Assembly (NCBI GenBank): GCA_937874965.1
Contig: CALNCD010000104.1
Span: forward strand, 1 to 14,907
DNA from: an uncultured Erysipelotrichaceae bacterium
GTDB taxonomy: Bacteria > Bacillota_I > Bacilli_A > Erysipelotrichales > Erysipelotrichaceae
Reading direction: 5' to 3'
Length of the DNA: 14,907 nt
Within the stretch, counting starts at the first letter, position 1. Each line of letters begins with the position of its first letter. The notes beneath the pieces are model-generated. The model searched no databases, was not told where the DNA came from, and saw only the letters and a list, made by a program, of their open reading frames with translations. The translations under genes and the position numbers were made by a program. This document shows, piece by piece, positions 14,574 to 14,907 of this stretch.

Positions 14574-14596
14574 GAAAAAAGAAGGCTTCCCTTCTT
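14574..14596 (-). terminator. Terminator after the right-edge gene
   Basis: Minus strand AAGAAGG-GAAG-CCTTCTT followed by TTTTC, beginning at the base after the stop codon at 14597. Only about 22 nt separate it from the pepT start codon. Confidence 0.8.
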
Positions 14597-14907
14597 TTAA
14601 GCACTGACTAATTCGTATGATTTGTAAAGGCCATGATTGTCCACAACCTGATCATAGACACTCTGCAGTTCCGCAACAACACCTTCTTCATTGTTATCAA
14701 TGACTTTGGAAACTGTCGCAATCAGATCACCGACATCATCCAAGGTATAGCCTTGATCTTTAAGCTGCTTAACGACTTCAAAGAATGTGTCTTCATTGGT
14801 AAAGGCCAAAGTATGCGTGACTTTAACATTCGGAGCACTCACTAAGACCAATGCATTCTTCGCTTCTTCGAACAACGTTTCCTTGGCAGGCTGAAGTTCA
14901 ACATAGG
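14597..14907 (-). CDS. Unrecognised protein, C-terminal 103 residues (5' end outside window)
   Basis: The frame is open to the right window edge, so the true start is outside; the TTG at 14875 is not needed as a start. The visible part is acidic and soluble, with two mixed strand/helix stretches: NALVLVSAPNVKVTHTLAF, then helices around TFFEVVKQLKDQGYTLDDVG and VVAELQSVYDQVV, ending SYELVSA. No membrane segment and no motif that I can assign to a family. It ends directly at a strong hairpin terminator, so it is the last gene of its own transcript. Not assigned a function. Confidence 0.7.
   Translation of the reverse strand, partial: YVELQPAKETLFEEAKNALVLVSAPNVKVTHTLAFTNEDTFFEVVKQLKDQGYTLDDVGDLIATVSKVIDNNEEGVVAELQSVYDQVVDNHGLYKSYELVSA

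Overview
The window looks like a chromosomal segment of a Gram-positive, low-to-moderate GC Bacillota. Signs are strong AGGAGG-type ribosome binding sites, TTGACA/TATAAT-type promoters and the ecfA1-ecfA2-ecfT-truA / rplM-rpsI gene neighbourhood. TGA is used as an ordinary stop codon (truA/ecfT junction, pepT), so this is not a recoded mollicute. Placement near Erysipelotrichia is only an impression. Nearly everything lies on the minus strand; the one clear plus-strand gene is a ROK-family kinase.

Layout, left to right. 1-1457: a minus-strand unit with its own extended -10 promoter, encoding a secreted Ig-like/transglutaminase-like protein followed by a membrane-anchored protein cut by the left edge. 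1661-1923: a promoter-tRNA-Ile-tRNA-Ala-terminator unit. 1971-3616: a small orphan PhnG-like gene (minus) divergent from the ROK-family kinase (plus), with four TTTCACA-type half sites between them. 3601-3936: a probable decayed small gene (minus). 3955-4951: rplM-rpsI with promoter, structured leader and terminator. 5010-6508: a promoter followed by two secreted-protein genes, a matrixin-like zinc metalloprotease and a lipoprotein, each carrying one disabling lesion. 6641-11268: an FAD oxidoreductase (GltD-like), then ecfA1, ecfA2, ecfT and truA, tightly packed. 11317-14551: pepT followed 8 nt later by an S9 peptidase. 14574-14907: a hairpin terminator and the 3' end of an unrecognised gene.

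How the genes work together: EcfA1/EcfA2/EcfT form the shared energising module for vitamin and micronutrient uptake (no substrate-binding S component is present here). TruA, L13, S9 and the two tRNAs serve translation. PepT and the S9 peptidase would finish peptide breakdown. The transglutaminase-like protein, metalloprotease and lipoprotein would act outside the membrane.

The most notable observation is gene decay: pepT has a frameshift best explained by a 5-nt loss, the metalloprotease a 1-nt frameshift, the lipoprotein a TAA directly after its lipobox, and a fourth small gene several lesions. The two secreted genes sit between truA and rplM, which are often adjacent in Bacillota, so they look like an inserted cassette now degrading. 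Some lesions could be assembly errors and need read-level checking. I did not find a convincing new multi-gene system; the closest candidate is the PhnG-like/ROK divergent pair with its repeated operator-like sites.
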